Source: Phaseolus vulgaris
Taxonomy: Eukaryota > Streptophyta > Magnoliopsida > Fabales > Fabaceae
Reading direction: 5' to 3'
DNA: 64,000 nt
NCBI RefSeq assembly: GCF_000499845.2
Contig: NC_023751.2
Location: 33,974,309 to 34,038,308 of the forward strand
Numbering within the stretch: position 1 is the stretch's first letter; each line of letters starts with the position of its first letter. Positions 43,800-55,110 of this stretch are shown in pieces. Below the pieces are notes generated by a model. It had not been told where the DNA came from. It made no database searches and saw only the letters and a list, made by a program, of their open reading frames with translations. The position numbers and the translations under genes were made by a program.

Positions 43800-46180
43800 T
43801 TCTCTCACTCAACAAAGCTTTCATGAAAAGTTGATCATTATAAAACTCCTATTTCACATCTTCAATTGCTTCTTGAATAAAATGATGTTTCATTGGCTAT
43901 GTGTTTTGTTCTTCTATTGCAGACTAGTTTTTTCCATAGCAATGGTTGATTTATTACCACAACGAATAATGACAAAGCTTTATTTTTCACCAAAATATTT
44001 AAGTATTTTCTTCAACAAAATTGCTTGTTGGGTTGCTAAACCAGTCGAAATATATTTAGTCTCTGAAAAAAATTGAGACACAGATTGTTACTTCTTTGTA
44101 CACTATGAAAATACTTTAAAGCCAAGTGAAAAAACATGTCCAAAAGTGTTTTTCATATTATCCATGCATCTTGTCCAATCATTATCACACAAACCAATTA
44201 ACATTGCTTTAGTTTTGTTGACATATTTTATCCCATTGCTCAAGGTGCTTTGAATGTATCTTAACACCCTTTTTGTTGCACCTAAATGGATAGAGTAAAC
44301 TTATTGCAAACATGATATTGGGCCTTGAATTAGTAAGATAAAATAAATTACCCAGTAGGCTTCTATAGTTGTTACCATCAACTTTCCTTCCTCCATCTTC
44401 TTTCTTCAACTTTTCATTCATAACCAACAATGTATAAGATGGATTACACCCAAACATCCTAAATTTTTTCAATATTTTCTCAGCATATTTTGACAAACAA
44501 AGACTCCAACATTATCTTGATGAATTTATAATCCAAGAAAATGATGCAACAAATCTAAATTGTTCATCTCATATCTCTCCATCATTTTAATTCTAAAATC
44601 TTCAGTCATCTCTAAGTTGTTTCCAATAAAGTCTAAGTCATTCATATACAATGCAACACTTAAGATATTAGTCATACCTCGTTGTTTGGCATATAAGGTA
44701 GGCTCATTCTTGCTATTGTTAAAACTTTTCTCTATGAAATAGTTGTCAATGTTGATATACCATACTCTTCGAGCTTGTTTCAATTCATAAAGGGTTTTCT
44801 TTAGTTTATAAACATTCTCTTCTCTTCTTGGCATTCAATAAAAAAGTCTTGAGGTTATTAAACATATACATCTTCTTTCAATTCATCATTCAAGAATGAT
44901 GACTACATATCCAACTGAAATAATTTCCAACTTTTGAGTTGCAAGGGAAATTAAAGCTCTAATTGTGCCTAAATGCTATACTTTGCACACCCATTTCAAG
45001 TCAATAGGTTCTTTGTCATTTGGCTTCTTAGTCAACATTCATGTTTTGTTCTTTTCAATTACTTCTTGCATAGCCTTACTCCAAGCTTCTTCTTTAATTA
45101 CCTTTTCAAAGCTTTCTAGTTCTTCAAAAGAATAATTTTAGGAGTTGAGCTTGAAGATGAGGAACTCGAATTAAAAGATTTGATGAGGGTGAAGAACTTG
45201 ATGTGCTTGGAAGTAATTCCACATTTTCACATTCATCATTCTCGTTATTGAACTCTACTACAAAATTGAAATTATTTTTTGCTTTAACTTTTCTTCTTAC
45301 CAATTCCATGAAGTCTTCTTATTAAATATCACAACTTCACTAAGATGGTTGATCGAAGATTTTCTTCTACTCCATGCTTCAAATGGTGTCATGTTCCAAA
45401 CTACTTTTCTTGGACATTTATTCAACAAGTAGAATTTATGATCTCCAACACAATTTGTTTCTTCCTTTAAGATACATCATTTTGTTGAGGTGTATAAGCA
45501 ACTATCAATTGTCCTTTTACTCCTTCATCTTCACAAAATTTTCTAAATTATTGGAGAGATACTCTTTTCCCCTATCACTTCTCTAAGTGCCACTTTGTTT
45601 CTCAAAAAGTGCTTTAAACATTTTAAATACATTAAATATTCAAAAAATTTACTCATAAAATAAACTCATGTCCCATGCGAGTGAAGTCATCAATAAATAA
45701 AAAAGTACATATTTTGACTATAAAAAAGGGTATTCATTAGACTAGATAAATTTGTTTGCACCAATTCTAACATTCCTTTGACTCTCCTTGGTCCTTCCTT
45801 TAAGAATGGTATGTTGATGATGTTTGCCAAACATGTATCCTTCGCACATTTTATTTTTATTCTCAATCTTTGGTAGGCCAAACACCATATTCTTTTGAGA
45901 AAGCAACATAAAACTATGGTAATTTAATTGCCCTAGCCTCTTGTGTCATAGACAAGAGTCACCTTCTTCACTTGCCATCAAGTTGAGTTTTCTCTCATAA
46001 TTAAGAGTGAGTATAAAACTTATGTTTTTTGTCATTTTCACCACAACAACAAATTTTTCTTTTAAATGAAAAGATTCTGAATTTCTCGATTCTCAGTGAA
46101 AAACAATAATTAAGCATTTCTTTGAGAGCCTCTCCATATTTATCACAATCAAGACAGGTTCCTCCATAAAAACAAATGTT
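43800..46180 (-). pseudogene. Ty1/copia pol relic (pre-integrase to RNase H), many breaks
   Basis: Minus-strand order from 46180: a GAG-pre-integrase motif (LGQLNYHSFMLLSQKNMVF near 45950-45880), integrase fragments near 45700-45350 (SDRGKEYLSNN, then TPFEAWSRRK), and a linker. Reverse transcriptase follows with YELKQARRVWYINIDNYF (44790-44735) and ALYMNDLDFIGNN (44655-44620), where the family has YVDD. Then come NYRSLLGNLFYLTNSRPNIMF (44380-44320) and eroded RNase H down to about 43800. Numerous stops and shifts show it is old. It belongs to a different copia lineage from the 12-14 kb cassette. No LTRs found. Confidence 0.85.
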
Positions 46181-46186
46181 GTTACA

Positions 46187-46622
46187 CGGAAATCATTAAA
46201 TAAAAGCTAATTTTAGAAACTAAAATAATTAGTTATTACATTGACTAAACTAGAGACCATTTTATAACCTAAAAAAATTATTGTTATCTAAAGTAATTAT
46301 TATTAATAAAAGATTATAAAGTAGTTTTTAAATTGATATCTAACTGTTAGCTACCAAAGTTTTAGATATTAACTACTTTATCAGCTCTGTCTTATAGCAA
46401 AATTGACATTTTATCTTTAACAAGTTTAACATCCAGTTATAAACAAATATGAATTCGGGTTCAATTTTCGTTTCAATTTTCAGATCCGTTGATAATTCAA
46501 TAATTTTTTTTTATGTTTATTAATAATAAAAACTAATTTAAATACCAAAAATATCTATTTTAGTTAATATAAAAATTAATTATTTTTTATTTATAAAATT
46601 GATTTTTTTTTAATAATTTTCC
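46187..46622. mobile_element. CACTA-type MITE disrupted by an insertion (copy 8)
   Basis: The left half (46187-46380) and right half (about 46515-46620) match the family. The centre is replaced by about 135 bp of unrelated, less AT-rich DNA (GCTCTGTCTTATAGCAAAAT and following). Confidence 0.6.
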
Positions 46623-47418
46623 ACTAATGCATACCAATCAATTATCTATATTAAAAGAAGAGTCTTAATGATATTAATAAGAAGTGTTAATGATGTTAAT
46701 AAGAAGTGACACATTAGAATTAGAAGTTGTTCAAAACAAATGATAGAACATTCCCTTATATTTTTCCTTCCTTAGTATTCCTTAACAAAAAGTACTAAAA
46801 TAAATAAGTAAAGTGTCTTTGTTAGAAATCTTAAAAAAAATCATTTATAAATTGGAATATATTTAAGTGTATGACTTGGTGTAGCAACTAAATGTTCTAG
46901 CATAGCAGCATTGGCTATAATAATATATGCGGAACTCACACCTAATAACCATATATTCTCTTACAAACAATTTAACAAAATGAAGCTGACATGTTTCTAA
47001 CATTTTGATAATATGCATATAACTATATTGCAGCTAGAGAAAATAGTGAATATTTATCGAAATTTTTACGACTCAATTATGGATTTATATTTTTTCCCTT
47101 GCCATAAAGTAGGAGGAAAATGTGATTACGTTGTGCCTATTTCTTATTTTTTAAAACTAAACCATTTTTATTACGTTTTTTTTTTAGTTTTTTCTTCCAA
47201 AGCTAATGTAAATATAGTTTCAAATGACTAAATTAGAAGTTTATTCGCTAGGGAAAAATTGATTATATATCAATTTGTTTTAACGAATGGTCACAAGCAA
47301 CTCAGTCTTATTCATACTTTTACATGTAATTTCTTAATCTTGTTTTTTCTTATATATTTAAGTAATCACCATTTTAATTTTAAAAAAAATATAAACTACT
47401 GACTTAACCCAATATGTA
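46623..47418. other. Intergenic DNA with a Helitron-like 5' end at about 46648
   Basis: ATCTATATTAAAAGAAGAGT at 46647-46666 resembles plant Helitron 5' ends (TC-TATATTAAAAG), followed by a short GATGTTAATAAGAAGTG repeat. No matching hairpin-CTAG 3' end was found downstream, so no element is called. No gene seen. Confidence 0.35.
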
Positions 47419-47775
47419 CACTACAATAAAAATCATGAAATAAAAATCAATTTTATATAAATAAATAAATAGTTTTTATAATGACTAAATTAGAGACCAT
47501 TTTAGATACTAAAATTTTTTTTTTCTAAATTAGTTTATATTATTGTTAAATGGTTTCTAAATTGGTATCTAATTAGCAACAAAGGTTTTTGCTACTAGAT
47601 TTAAAACTTTGGTAACTAATTAGATATCAATTTAGAAACTATTTAACAATAATAGAAACTAATTTAGAAACCAAAAATTTTTTAGTTTCTAAAATGATCT
47701 CTAATTTAGTCACTATAACAACTAATTATTTTTTGTCTCTAAAATTGATTTTTATTTCATGATTTTGTTGTAGTG
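47419..47775. mobile_element. Intact CACTA-type palindromic MITE (copy 9), TSD GTA
   Basis: Starts CACTACAATAAAAATCATG and ends CATGATTTTGTTGTAGTG. It is 357 bp with near-complete complementarity between halves and an exact 3-bp duplication GTA (47416-47418 and 47776-47778). The CACTA terminus plus a 3-bp duplication assigns the family to the CACTA superfamily. Confidence 0.88.
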
Positions 47776-48540
47776 GTAATATCGCGTTTAGTTTATTAAA
47801 AAAACACTTTTGATATTAAATATTCTATCAAAGGTATTACTTATTATTTTTAAAAGAAAATTATGTTTATTTATTTATTTATTTATTTCAATACTAATAA
47901 AATTTAAATAAACTTATGTGAGATATCAAATATCATTCCAACTCAAAAAATTAAAAAAAAAGTTTATATATTTCTCTCCTTATGTTGATAATCTTACTTA
48001 TTTTCATTTCATGTATAATTTCTAAATCATACTTGAATTCTTAAATGAACAATGTGAAAAATAAGTTGAATTTTGTACCAAAAAAAGAGTTTAAACCATA
48101 TATATGCATCCTTAACACCAATGAGATCCAAAAAAAATCAGGAAAAAAGTATATATTGATTGATTACTAATATTCCCTCTCATTTTTTTCTATCATTAAA
48201 CCTGAATTCAAGAAATCAAACCAAGGACTTATTTAATAAGTTTATTTATATTTAAGATCATTTAGTATTCCCATTTTTTTTTTCTTATAATTGAGTCTAG
48301 AGTATTCCGACAACATTAGTGCTGCCTAAATCCTCAGCCTGCTAGGTTGGAAAATAATGCCAACAGAGAAATTATATGATCTAAAATTACCATGGCCCAA
48401 CTCATTTTTATTCTTTATTATTATTTTTAAATTATTTTTTTTAACTATATGTCAGGTTTCGATTGATCCACATTATTATTAACATGTGGTGGTGACGCAC
48501 AACCAACCATGCAATAATGTATCGTTCATTCACAGTTACA
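47776..48540. other. AT-rich intergenic DNA, no gene seen
   Basis: Contains a (TTTA)n-like tract at about 47870-47886. No gene supported. Confidence 0.5.
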
Positions 48541-48604
48541 CTAAAACCTTCAAAGCTGAAAAAGAGAAGAAAAAAAGCTTGTTATATTGTTAAATTAATC
48601 ACAC

Positions 48605-48610
48605 TTTATT
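48605..48610 (-). promoter_or_regulatory. Likely polyadenylation signal of the LAZY-type gene
   Basis: AATAAA on the minus strand, about 260 nt after the predicted stop. The intervening DNA is less AT-rich than the surrounding intergenic DNA, as expected of a 3' UTR. Confidence 0.45.
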
Positions 48611-48868
48611 AAAAATACAGAAGTTAAGATCTCATCTCCTATAAGAAACTGGATAATGCTCTTTGACATTCATTGGCTACATTAAAGCTGTAAAACATAC
48701 AACTTTTCCAGATTCTTCTTCCTCTTTGTCAGCTTTCCTTGGCATGATTCATACATCCAAATGAATAGGAACACTACTTCATCTTCCATGCTGCTTATGC
48801 TACTAGCTTCCATGTGAAGAGTTCAGCATGCATAATCAGAATGGTTCCAGTACAGGAGAAGAGGCCAA

Positions 48869-50460
48869 TCATATCTCAAGAACAATATCTGCTTGAGAAA
48901 AAAAAATTAGTATATCATGTAAAGCAACTAAGGCATGATTACATGAACTTAGGCACTGAGTAAAATGTAATAATGTAAATAAACTATTCAATGTTTAGAG
49001 CATACATTCAGAATCAGTCTTGACCCATTTACTTCCATTTTCTGAAATAGTAGCATGTTCCTCTTCATCATCACCATCATAATTGTCCTCATCATCATCA
49101 GAGTGAGAAATTGGTGTGGCTTCAAGGTACTTCTTTATGAACGGTGTAGTTGAACATGAACCTTGGGGATATATCTTTTTGTGAAGTATTGCCCTCAAAA
49201 TCTGTGATCACAGACAGAGTAATGAGAATTTAAAAAAATTTGAAGGAGTGATTAAGCTGATTTGCTTAGTTTCTCATCTACCTTCTCCATTCTGGACTCA
49301 GTGGAAAGTGGATCTTTGAACAAAGGGGTGGGTTGAAAACCACTTTTGCAAGCAAGGATCTTCTTAAGAAGAAAAGAGAGTGATTTCTTGCCAACACCTC
49401 TCTTACTGCTATTGTCCAAACAACAATCTTTTCCTCTGCTGAATATTATACTCTTGCTTGGGTAGAAATTACCACGGTTGGCATTGGAGCCATCAGAAAG
49501 AGACTCATTTTCTTTACCTTCAGAATCCAACCTTGAATGCTCACTGTTCAAACATTCCTTGATCAGATCATTGGTGTGCTCTTCTTGTTCACCTCCCAAA
49601 TTTGGCTCCACTCTCCCCTTAAAGAATATGCTGAACTCATTCTGAAGATTTGCAACTTCTTCCAGCGTGATCTCTTGTGTACAATCCTTGAAGGAAGATG
49701 AGTCCTCCGCAGTGTTGTTACTCCTTCCACCCGAATCTTCTCTAATGGTGTTGCTCCCAAACGTTCCAATTGCAAGGAGTGCTTGAGGCCAGTCACTGAA
49801 CTCTTGTTTGCAAGGTTCATGCTTCAAGTAATCTGAAGGAGGAAAATCAATCATCAAACTCACTCCATGATAGAACACAAGGTAAATATAAAGCTGCAAA
49901 CACAAAGTTAATATTTTTCAACTGAATCATTATTATTATTTTCTTAGTGTTACTTTTTCTTGTACCCTTTTTGATAAATTAAACAGTATAATAACTGCAG
50001 CATATAATTCACTCTACCTAATCAACCTCAAGTAGCATAGTTTCTTTTCCTGTAGAATAAACAATGGTTTACTCAACAGTACACAAGTAGACACCACCAA
50101 ACCATAATTCTGTGAACATTATTTTGTTGTTCTTAACTCTGTACAGAATAGTGTTTTATCACTATGTGCATCTAGAAACAAAGCTCATAGCTAGCCAACG
50201 TCACAATCAGCACAGAGTATATCAAACCATGTAAAAACTGTGGCAAAAATGATCCTCTCACTGGAGAATGATGAGAGCAAGGAAAAAAAATGCTTACGGG
50301 TAGCTGAAATCGACAAAGTACGTTTGTTTTTTCCATTGCTCCCACTGATCCTGTTTTGCATCCACTCAAAAATCTGCAAAGGAAGACATGATCATGATGC
50401 ATGGTAGTTGGCAATGAAGAATAACGTGAACAAGAGAAAGCAAGTTTTTCTTACCTTCAT
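48869..50460 (-). CDS. LAZY1-family gravitropism protein (DRO1/NGR/LAZY-like), 5 exons
   Basis: Predicted exons 50460-50455, 50373-50298, 49862-49282, 49201-49006 and 48888-48869 sum to 879 nt and 292 aa with consistent phases. The first exon codes only Met-Lys. Exon 2 completes the family motif I (MKIFEWMQNRISG). Exon 3 carries FSDWPQALLAIGTFG, the helix TLEEVANLQNEFSIFF and a basic KKSLSFLLKKILACK. Exon 4 carries LRAILHKKIYPQ and an acidic run ending SKWVKTDSE. The 20-nt last exon adds YIVLEI, the conserved C-terminal (CCL) element of LAZY1-family proteins. Members act at the plasma membrane and amyloplasts of gravity-sensing cells, recruit RLD proteins and set shoot or root angle through auxin flow. 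LAZY2/3/4 identity is not resolved. The acceptor of exon 3 (ATGGAG at 49863) is the only phase-compatible one I found but is not a textbook site. Confidence 0.9.
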
Positions 50461-51271
50461 TTTGGTGAATCAACTTTAGAGATCCTTAGGGTAAAATATA
50501 TAGAAAATTTTGAAAGATGCAGAATGAAGAATGCAGAGTGTGCTAAGCAAAGTCCAGCAAGTGGTGAGCTGCAAAAGGATGTAAAGTTTAAATACAGTTG
50601 CTAAGTTGTGGTTCAAGTTCCCAAACAGTGACTTTCGCAACCTCTTGATTTCTCTAAGTTGTCTTTTTATCAACCCTTTTCCCAACCATAGTTTTTTTAT
50701 TTTCTTGTCTCCTTTGCTACCTGATTTTTTATGGAGAAAAAAATAAACAAATGTGGCCAAATCGATTAGGGAAACTCGATTTCTGATGAAGGATCTAAAA
50801 CCTTCACGAATATTACGTGGCATCCAAATATTGGAGTGTTCATCATTTTCATACCATATCCATGGCAATGTAAGGTGGTCTTCTTTCTACCTTTCTATTT
50901 TACTGTGGGTTTAGAGGTCTAAGGAAGGCACCAGGACACCAAACTGTGGGTTCAACGTGGCAAGTTTTGTTTTAGGCAGAGGGTTAATGGAGGATTAAGA
51001 GATCAAAACTATCTTAATTTTAGTGTTTTAAGACTTGTTTTTGTAATAGATTGGAGTATTCTAGTATTGTTATTTATTATTTTAAAAATGTTTTTGTTAA
51101 CACCTTCTCCACCATGACACACATTTGATGCTCTCAATGTGTCAAAAAATATGGTGTGGCAAGCACAATTTTGTAACAATAATGATTTCAGAAACACGTC
51201 GGAGATTGTTTCTCTTAACTCTTGTCCACTACCACCGAGGACTCCTCCGGTGACGCTCATCTCCATATCCT
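50461..51271. other. 5' flank of the LAZY-type gene
   Basis: A possible TATA box (CTATATATTTT on the minus strand near 50500) lies just before a short leader. A 130-codon minus-strand frame (50476-50868) overlaps this promoter region and looks accidental. A stretch at 51100-51175 (ACACATTTGATGCTCTCAAT and flanks) partly resembles, in inverse orientation, sequence near 53690-53720. Confidence 0.4.
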
Positions 51272-51281
51272 AGCTTCGTCG
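51272..51281. repeat. Left 10-bp target-site duplication of MULE 2
   Basis: AGCTTCGTCG, exactly repeated at 53204-53213. Confidence 0.88.
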
Positions 51282-51358
51282 GATTTTTTGACCATGATGG
51301 GGTTATTTTTCTTTTGTTTTTACCAAAATGGGGTCTGTTTAAAAAAATTTACAAATTT

Positions 51359-51475
51359 AGGCAAGTCGTGCCAATTCGGTACGACTTCATATGCAAAAGT
51401 CGTCCCAATTAGGCACGACTTCTGTCATGTCATACTAAAGTCGTGTCAACTTGGCACGACTTCTGCCACGTCATA
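51359..51475. repeat. Subterminal palindrome array, left end of MULE 2 (3 units)
   Basis: Three units of the AGTCGTGCCAANTTGGCACG type: first with TTCGGTACGACTT, second AGTCGTCCCAATTAGGCACG, third AGTCGTGTCAACTTGGCACG. Confidence 0.8.
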
Positions 51476-51883
51476 TTTTTATTTTTTTAATTTTATTGTT
51501 TATATATTGGGTAGTAAGTTATGTAATGTTAAAAATTAATTTGATACATAATTTTCTAAGAGTGTTAGTTTTAAGGAACAAAAAATTGGATAATCATGTA
51601 TGGATCATGTTTGACAGTAATGTAATACAATAACTTGATTATTTGATTAATTAAAAAATGAAGAAAATTGTTATTGAATTTGGAAATAAATACATAAATG
51701 AAAATTTATTGTATTTGGAAAATAAATAGAGAATTATTGTTGTGAATTTGCAAAATAAATAGCTTGAGAAGTAATGATTTTACATAACACGTAATGATGA
51801 GAAGAGATTAATTAGAACTAAACAAACTAGTAAGATTCATTACAAGATATAAAATAAAACTATAAAGTTGAACTAGAAGTAAA

Positions 51884-51938
51884 TTATTTATGGGAAGACG
51901 TGACACAATGTGGTCTTCGTATTTGTCGTCGAGGTCTT
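51884..51938 (-). pseudogene. C-terminal end of the second MULE gene in MULE 2
   Basis: The minus strand reads RRQIRRPHCVTSSHK and a stop, matching the end of the frame at 38955-39338 in MULE 1. Confidence 0.6.
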
Positions 51939-51945
51939 TAGGCAC

Positions 51946-52626
51946 ATGACAACAAATCTTGCTGAAAGCATCAACTCCGTTTTGAAAGGGGCCCGATCCT
52001 TACCAATTTGTGCTTTGTTTAAAACCATATTTGAAAGAACAAATGTTTGGTTTGTTGAACGAGCGACCAAAATACAATGCATGTTGCGAGCCGAGCATCA
52101 ATTCCCATAAGATATAGTTGCTCTGCTACAAAAGAATGAAGCACAATCTGCTATGTGCCATGTGCAAAGATATGACTGAGAAAATTCAGTCTTTGACGTA
52201 GAAGATATGTTGACTATCGAACATCGACGCTACCCAATAACATACACAGTTAAATTAAATGAATGGTGGTGTGATTGTGGGGAATTTCAAGCTTTACATT
52301 TGCCTTGTTCACATGTAATTATTGTTTGCTCATTTTGTCATTTACAGGTAACGACATTTGTGGTCCCGAGTATACAGTCTGCACAATATTTTAAAGGTTT
52401 ATGAGGTTCAATTTAATCCAGTTCGAAATCAGGATTATTGGTCTACTTACACGGGACCAAATTTCTTACCTTACCCCATCATGCGTCGACATCAATCAGG
52501 AAGACCTAGCACTCAACGCATTCGTAACGAAATGGATGATTCAATTTCAAATAAGCCAAAAAAATGTTAATATTGTAGAACGGAAGGTCACAATAGAAGC
52601 AATTGTCCGCACAGACAAGCTTAATA
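51946..52626 (+). pseudogene. MURA-type transposase C-terminal fragment
   Basis: The plus strand reads HMTTNLAESINSVLKGARSL (51946-52005) and VERATKIQCMLRAEHQFP, with a stop near 52109. A SWIM finger NEWWCDCGEFQALHLPCSHV follows (52259-52318). After further shifts, a CCHC zinc knuckle (YCRTEGHNRSNCPHRQ near 52572-52619) is preceded by a stop. The catalytic core is deleted. Confidence 0.85.
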
Positions 52627-52894
52627 ATAAAATTCAATTCAAGTTTGATTATGAATTTTCTCATTTTCTTTATCTATGTATTTATTCATTCATAACACTC
52701 TTAGAACATTCATTTTCTTTATCTATGTATTTATTCATTCAATTCAAACATGATCCATACACAATTATCCAATTTTTTGTTCCTTAAAACTAACACTCTT
52801 AGAAAATTATGTATCAAATTAATTTTTAACATTACATAACTTACTACCCAATATATAAACAATAAAATTAAAAAAAAATATAAAATTATGACGT

Positions 52895-53130
52895 GGCAGA
52901 AGTCATGCCAAGTTGGCACGACTTCAGTATGACTAGGCAGAAGTCGTGTCAAGTTGGCACGACTTCATTATGATAGGGCAGAAGTCGTGCCAAGTTGGCA
53001 CGACTTCAGTATGACAGGGCAGAAGTCGGGCCAAGTTGGCACGACTTTAGTATGACATAGCAGAAGTCGTGCCTAATTGGGACGACTTTTGCATATGAAG
53101 TCGTGCCAAATTGGCACGACTTGCCTAAAT
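52895..53130. repeat. Tandem palindrome array, right end of MULE 2 (41-bp unit)
   Basis: Six palindromes in all. The inner four sit in a 41-bp tandem unit whose core is AGTCGTGCCAAGTTGGCACG, joined by CTTCAGTATGACAGGGCAGA-like spacers. The opposite end has only three palindromes. Confidence 0.85.
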
Positions 53131-53203
53131 TTGTAATTTTTTTAAAACGGACCCCATTTTGGTAAAAATAAAAAAAAAATAATCCCATCATGGTCAAAAA
53201 ACC

Positions 53204-53213
53204 AGCTTCGTCG
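53204..53213. repeat. Right 10-bp target-site duplication of MULE 2
   Basis: AGCTTCGTCG, identical to 51272-51281. Confidence 0.88.
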
Positions 53214-53533
53214 CCTCCTCGACGAGTTCATCTACTGCGGGCTGAGTTGAAAGTTGTTGTTCTCATGGGTCGCGACCCCCCCTCCCAGATCGTCAAGCGA
53301 GATCGTCATTGTCGCGCTCGACGTGACAGCACACTAGGAACAACTTTGCCGCTAACCGCAAGGACTGTCGTGGACGATGGCGCGGAACTGATCGGCATCG
53401 AAACAGATTCACACGACTCTCAAAACGCTGTCATTTGATGATTCGACTGTCGGAAGGCCCTTCGCCACGGGGATCGAAGGCAAAACTCTGAATTTGGGTC
53501 ATATATTACATCGGTTATTACTAAGAACCGATG

Positions 53534-53577
<44 letters not shown>

Positions 53578-53640
53578 CACCCGGTTATTAACTAAGAACC
53601 GAATATAGCTTGTGCTACTCATTCCCGCACAATCTCACTT
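53214..53640. other. GC- and CpG-rich island followed by hairpins around an (AT)n tract
   Basis: 53214-53480 is much richer in G+C and CpG than any neighbouring DNA. It holds an 82-codon plus-strand frame (53190-53438), Arg/Asp-rich and unrecognised. Then ACATCGGTTATTACTAAGAACCGATGT forms a hairpin (arms at about 53509-53520 and 53524-53535), followed by (AT)n at about 53538-53574 and a variant GGTTATTAACTAAGAACC at about 53583-53600. It could be the end of a DNA transposon into which MULE 2 jumped, or a captured gene fragment. Confidence 0.4.
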
Positions 53641-54543
53641 CGTTACTGTTGGAGATCCCACTTTGTAATAGTTACGTCATTGCCACATCTGCTGCGTCAA
53701 ATGTGTGTTACTGTCAGAAGATATCAATATTTCATAACTCTTATTATTTTTTTTCTATTTTTATATTAATAAAAAATTAATAAAAAAAAATGAAACACTT
53801 TAAAAGTATCTTAATTTTATACACAAATTTCTCGTAACTTAAAAATTCAACAATTCATTACATATTATGTAAAGCAATAAATAACTTAATAAACCCTAAA
53901 CACGTAATGAATATAAGTTTTTATATATTAAAGTTTTTTCCCTTATATTATCTACACATCTTTTACTATATTTCTTTTTTTTTCTTAATAATTACTATAT
54001 TTTAATTATTTATTAACAGCGAGTTAGTTTTAAAATTATTTTAAATATTATTGATTAGTATTAAAAAATAATTAAAATATTATTCAATTATCATTAATAG
54101 ACAATTATATAGCAATTAAAAACGTTATAAAACTGAATTATCATACATATTGAATAATCAAATTTTATAATTGTTGAGAGGTTATGCTGCTAGCATATTA
54201 TAAATTTAACTATTCCATCAAGCTAATTTACACAATGTTATTCAACATGTTATAATTTGTATCTATATTGTATAAAAAAATATGTTTAAAATTATATATT
54301 ATTTCCGTAATTTACTTTATCATAATTTGTATAAAGCTACATATTTTTTCATTATTTCATTGATAAAAATGTTTTTTATATCTTAATTACTCTATAAAAC
54401 AAATTATATGTCCAAGTTATAATTGGTATAAATCATGCAATCAAAAAGTCAGCACACATCACACAATTGTGTGTATATGTTTTTTCATTGATTGGTATTT
54501 TTCTTTTAGGATAGTTTTGATTTGAGATACGATTAAATATTAA
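53641..54543. other. AT-rich intergenic DNA, no gene seen
   Basis: Nothing recognised. Confidence 0.5.
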
Positions 54544-54801
54544 CACTACAAGAAAATCATAAAATAGAAATTAATTTTAAAAACAAAAAATAAGTAGTTG
54601 TTATAGTGACAATTTTAGAATCAAAATAATTTGTAGTTAAAACTTGATAGCTAATTAGATACTAATTTAGAAACTATTTAACAATAATAGAAAAAAAAAA
54701 CAAAAAAAAAAGTTTTTAAAATGGTCTATAATTTAGTTAATATAACAACTAATTATTTTTGTCTCTAAAATTGGTTTCTAATTCATGATTTTCTTGTGGT
54801 G
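54544..54801. mobile_element. CACTA-type MITE, centre deleted (copy 10)
   Basis: Starts CACTACAAGAAAATCAT and ends CATGATTTTCTTGTGGTG. It is only 258 bp because much of the left arm near the centre is missing. No exact 3-bp duplication (TAA/CAT). It directly abuts LINE copy 3. Confidence 0.75.
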
Positions 54802-54805
54802 CATA

Positions 54806-55110
54806 ATTACTCATAATTTTTGGGGAGGGAATATGTGTGTTAATAAGTTGGTTAATTTAGAATTTATTTATAGATAATCATTTCATTGGTATAATAAGTT
54901 TTCATCTAATCTTTTCTTAGAATTCTTTATGAACAAGTATAGTTTACTTATGTATTGTTTTTGTTAACAATGAGTTTTGGTATAGTTTCTCATATTTTTG
55001 TATTTTTTTTTAATAATATTTTTTTTCTTATAATAATAAATGATTGTTATTACTTAAGGTGTCAAAGTAGTTGAAATATCAAATTGCATAATGATACCTA
55101 ACATGAAAGT
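54806..55110 (+). pseudogene. L1-type LINE relic copy 3 (last about 50 codons and 3' UTR)
   Basis: ATTACTCATAATTTTTGGGG begins homology to LINE copy 1. The translation includes NKLVNLEFIYR, then FHWYNKFSSNLFLEFFMNKY, and a stop near 54964. The 3' UTR resembles that of copy 2. Confidence 0.7.

Larger units (their letters stand above)
51282..53203. mobile_element. Mutator-like element MULE 2, 1.9-kb internal-deletion derivative
   Basis: Terminal inverted repeats start GATTTTTTGACCATGATGGG (left) and GGTTTTTTGACCATGATGGG (right, complement). They continue through TTTTTACCAAAATGGGGTC, an AATTTAGGCAAGTCGTGCC phrase and palindrome arrays. A perfect 10-bp duplication flanks it. Inside, the end of the second MULE gene (minus strand, 51938-51884) is joined almost directly to the C-terminal third of the transposase (plus strand, 51946-52626). 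The order is inverted relative to MULE 1, so the same element type inserted in the opposite direction and lost its middle. Confidence 0.88.

Noticed and set aside
46647..46666. Third Helitron (5' end TCTATATTAAAAGAAGAGT)
   Set aside because: The start motif is suggestive, but I found no hairpin plus CTRR end downstream on the same strand, so I did not call an element.
50476..50868. 130-codon minus-strand gene upstream of the LAZY-type gene
   Set aside because: It overlaps the expected promoter and leader of the LAZY-type gene, shows no known motif, and ends in a Phe/Tyr/Ile-rich AT-derived stretch.
52895..53130. CRISPR-like repeat array
   Set aside because: Regular palindromic repeats with short spacers, but the spacers are near-identical, the array is part of a MULE terminal repeat, and the host is a plant.
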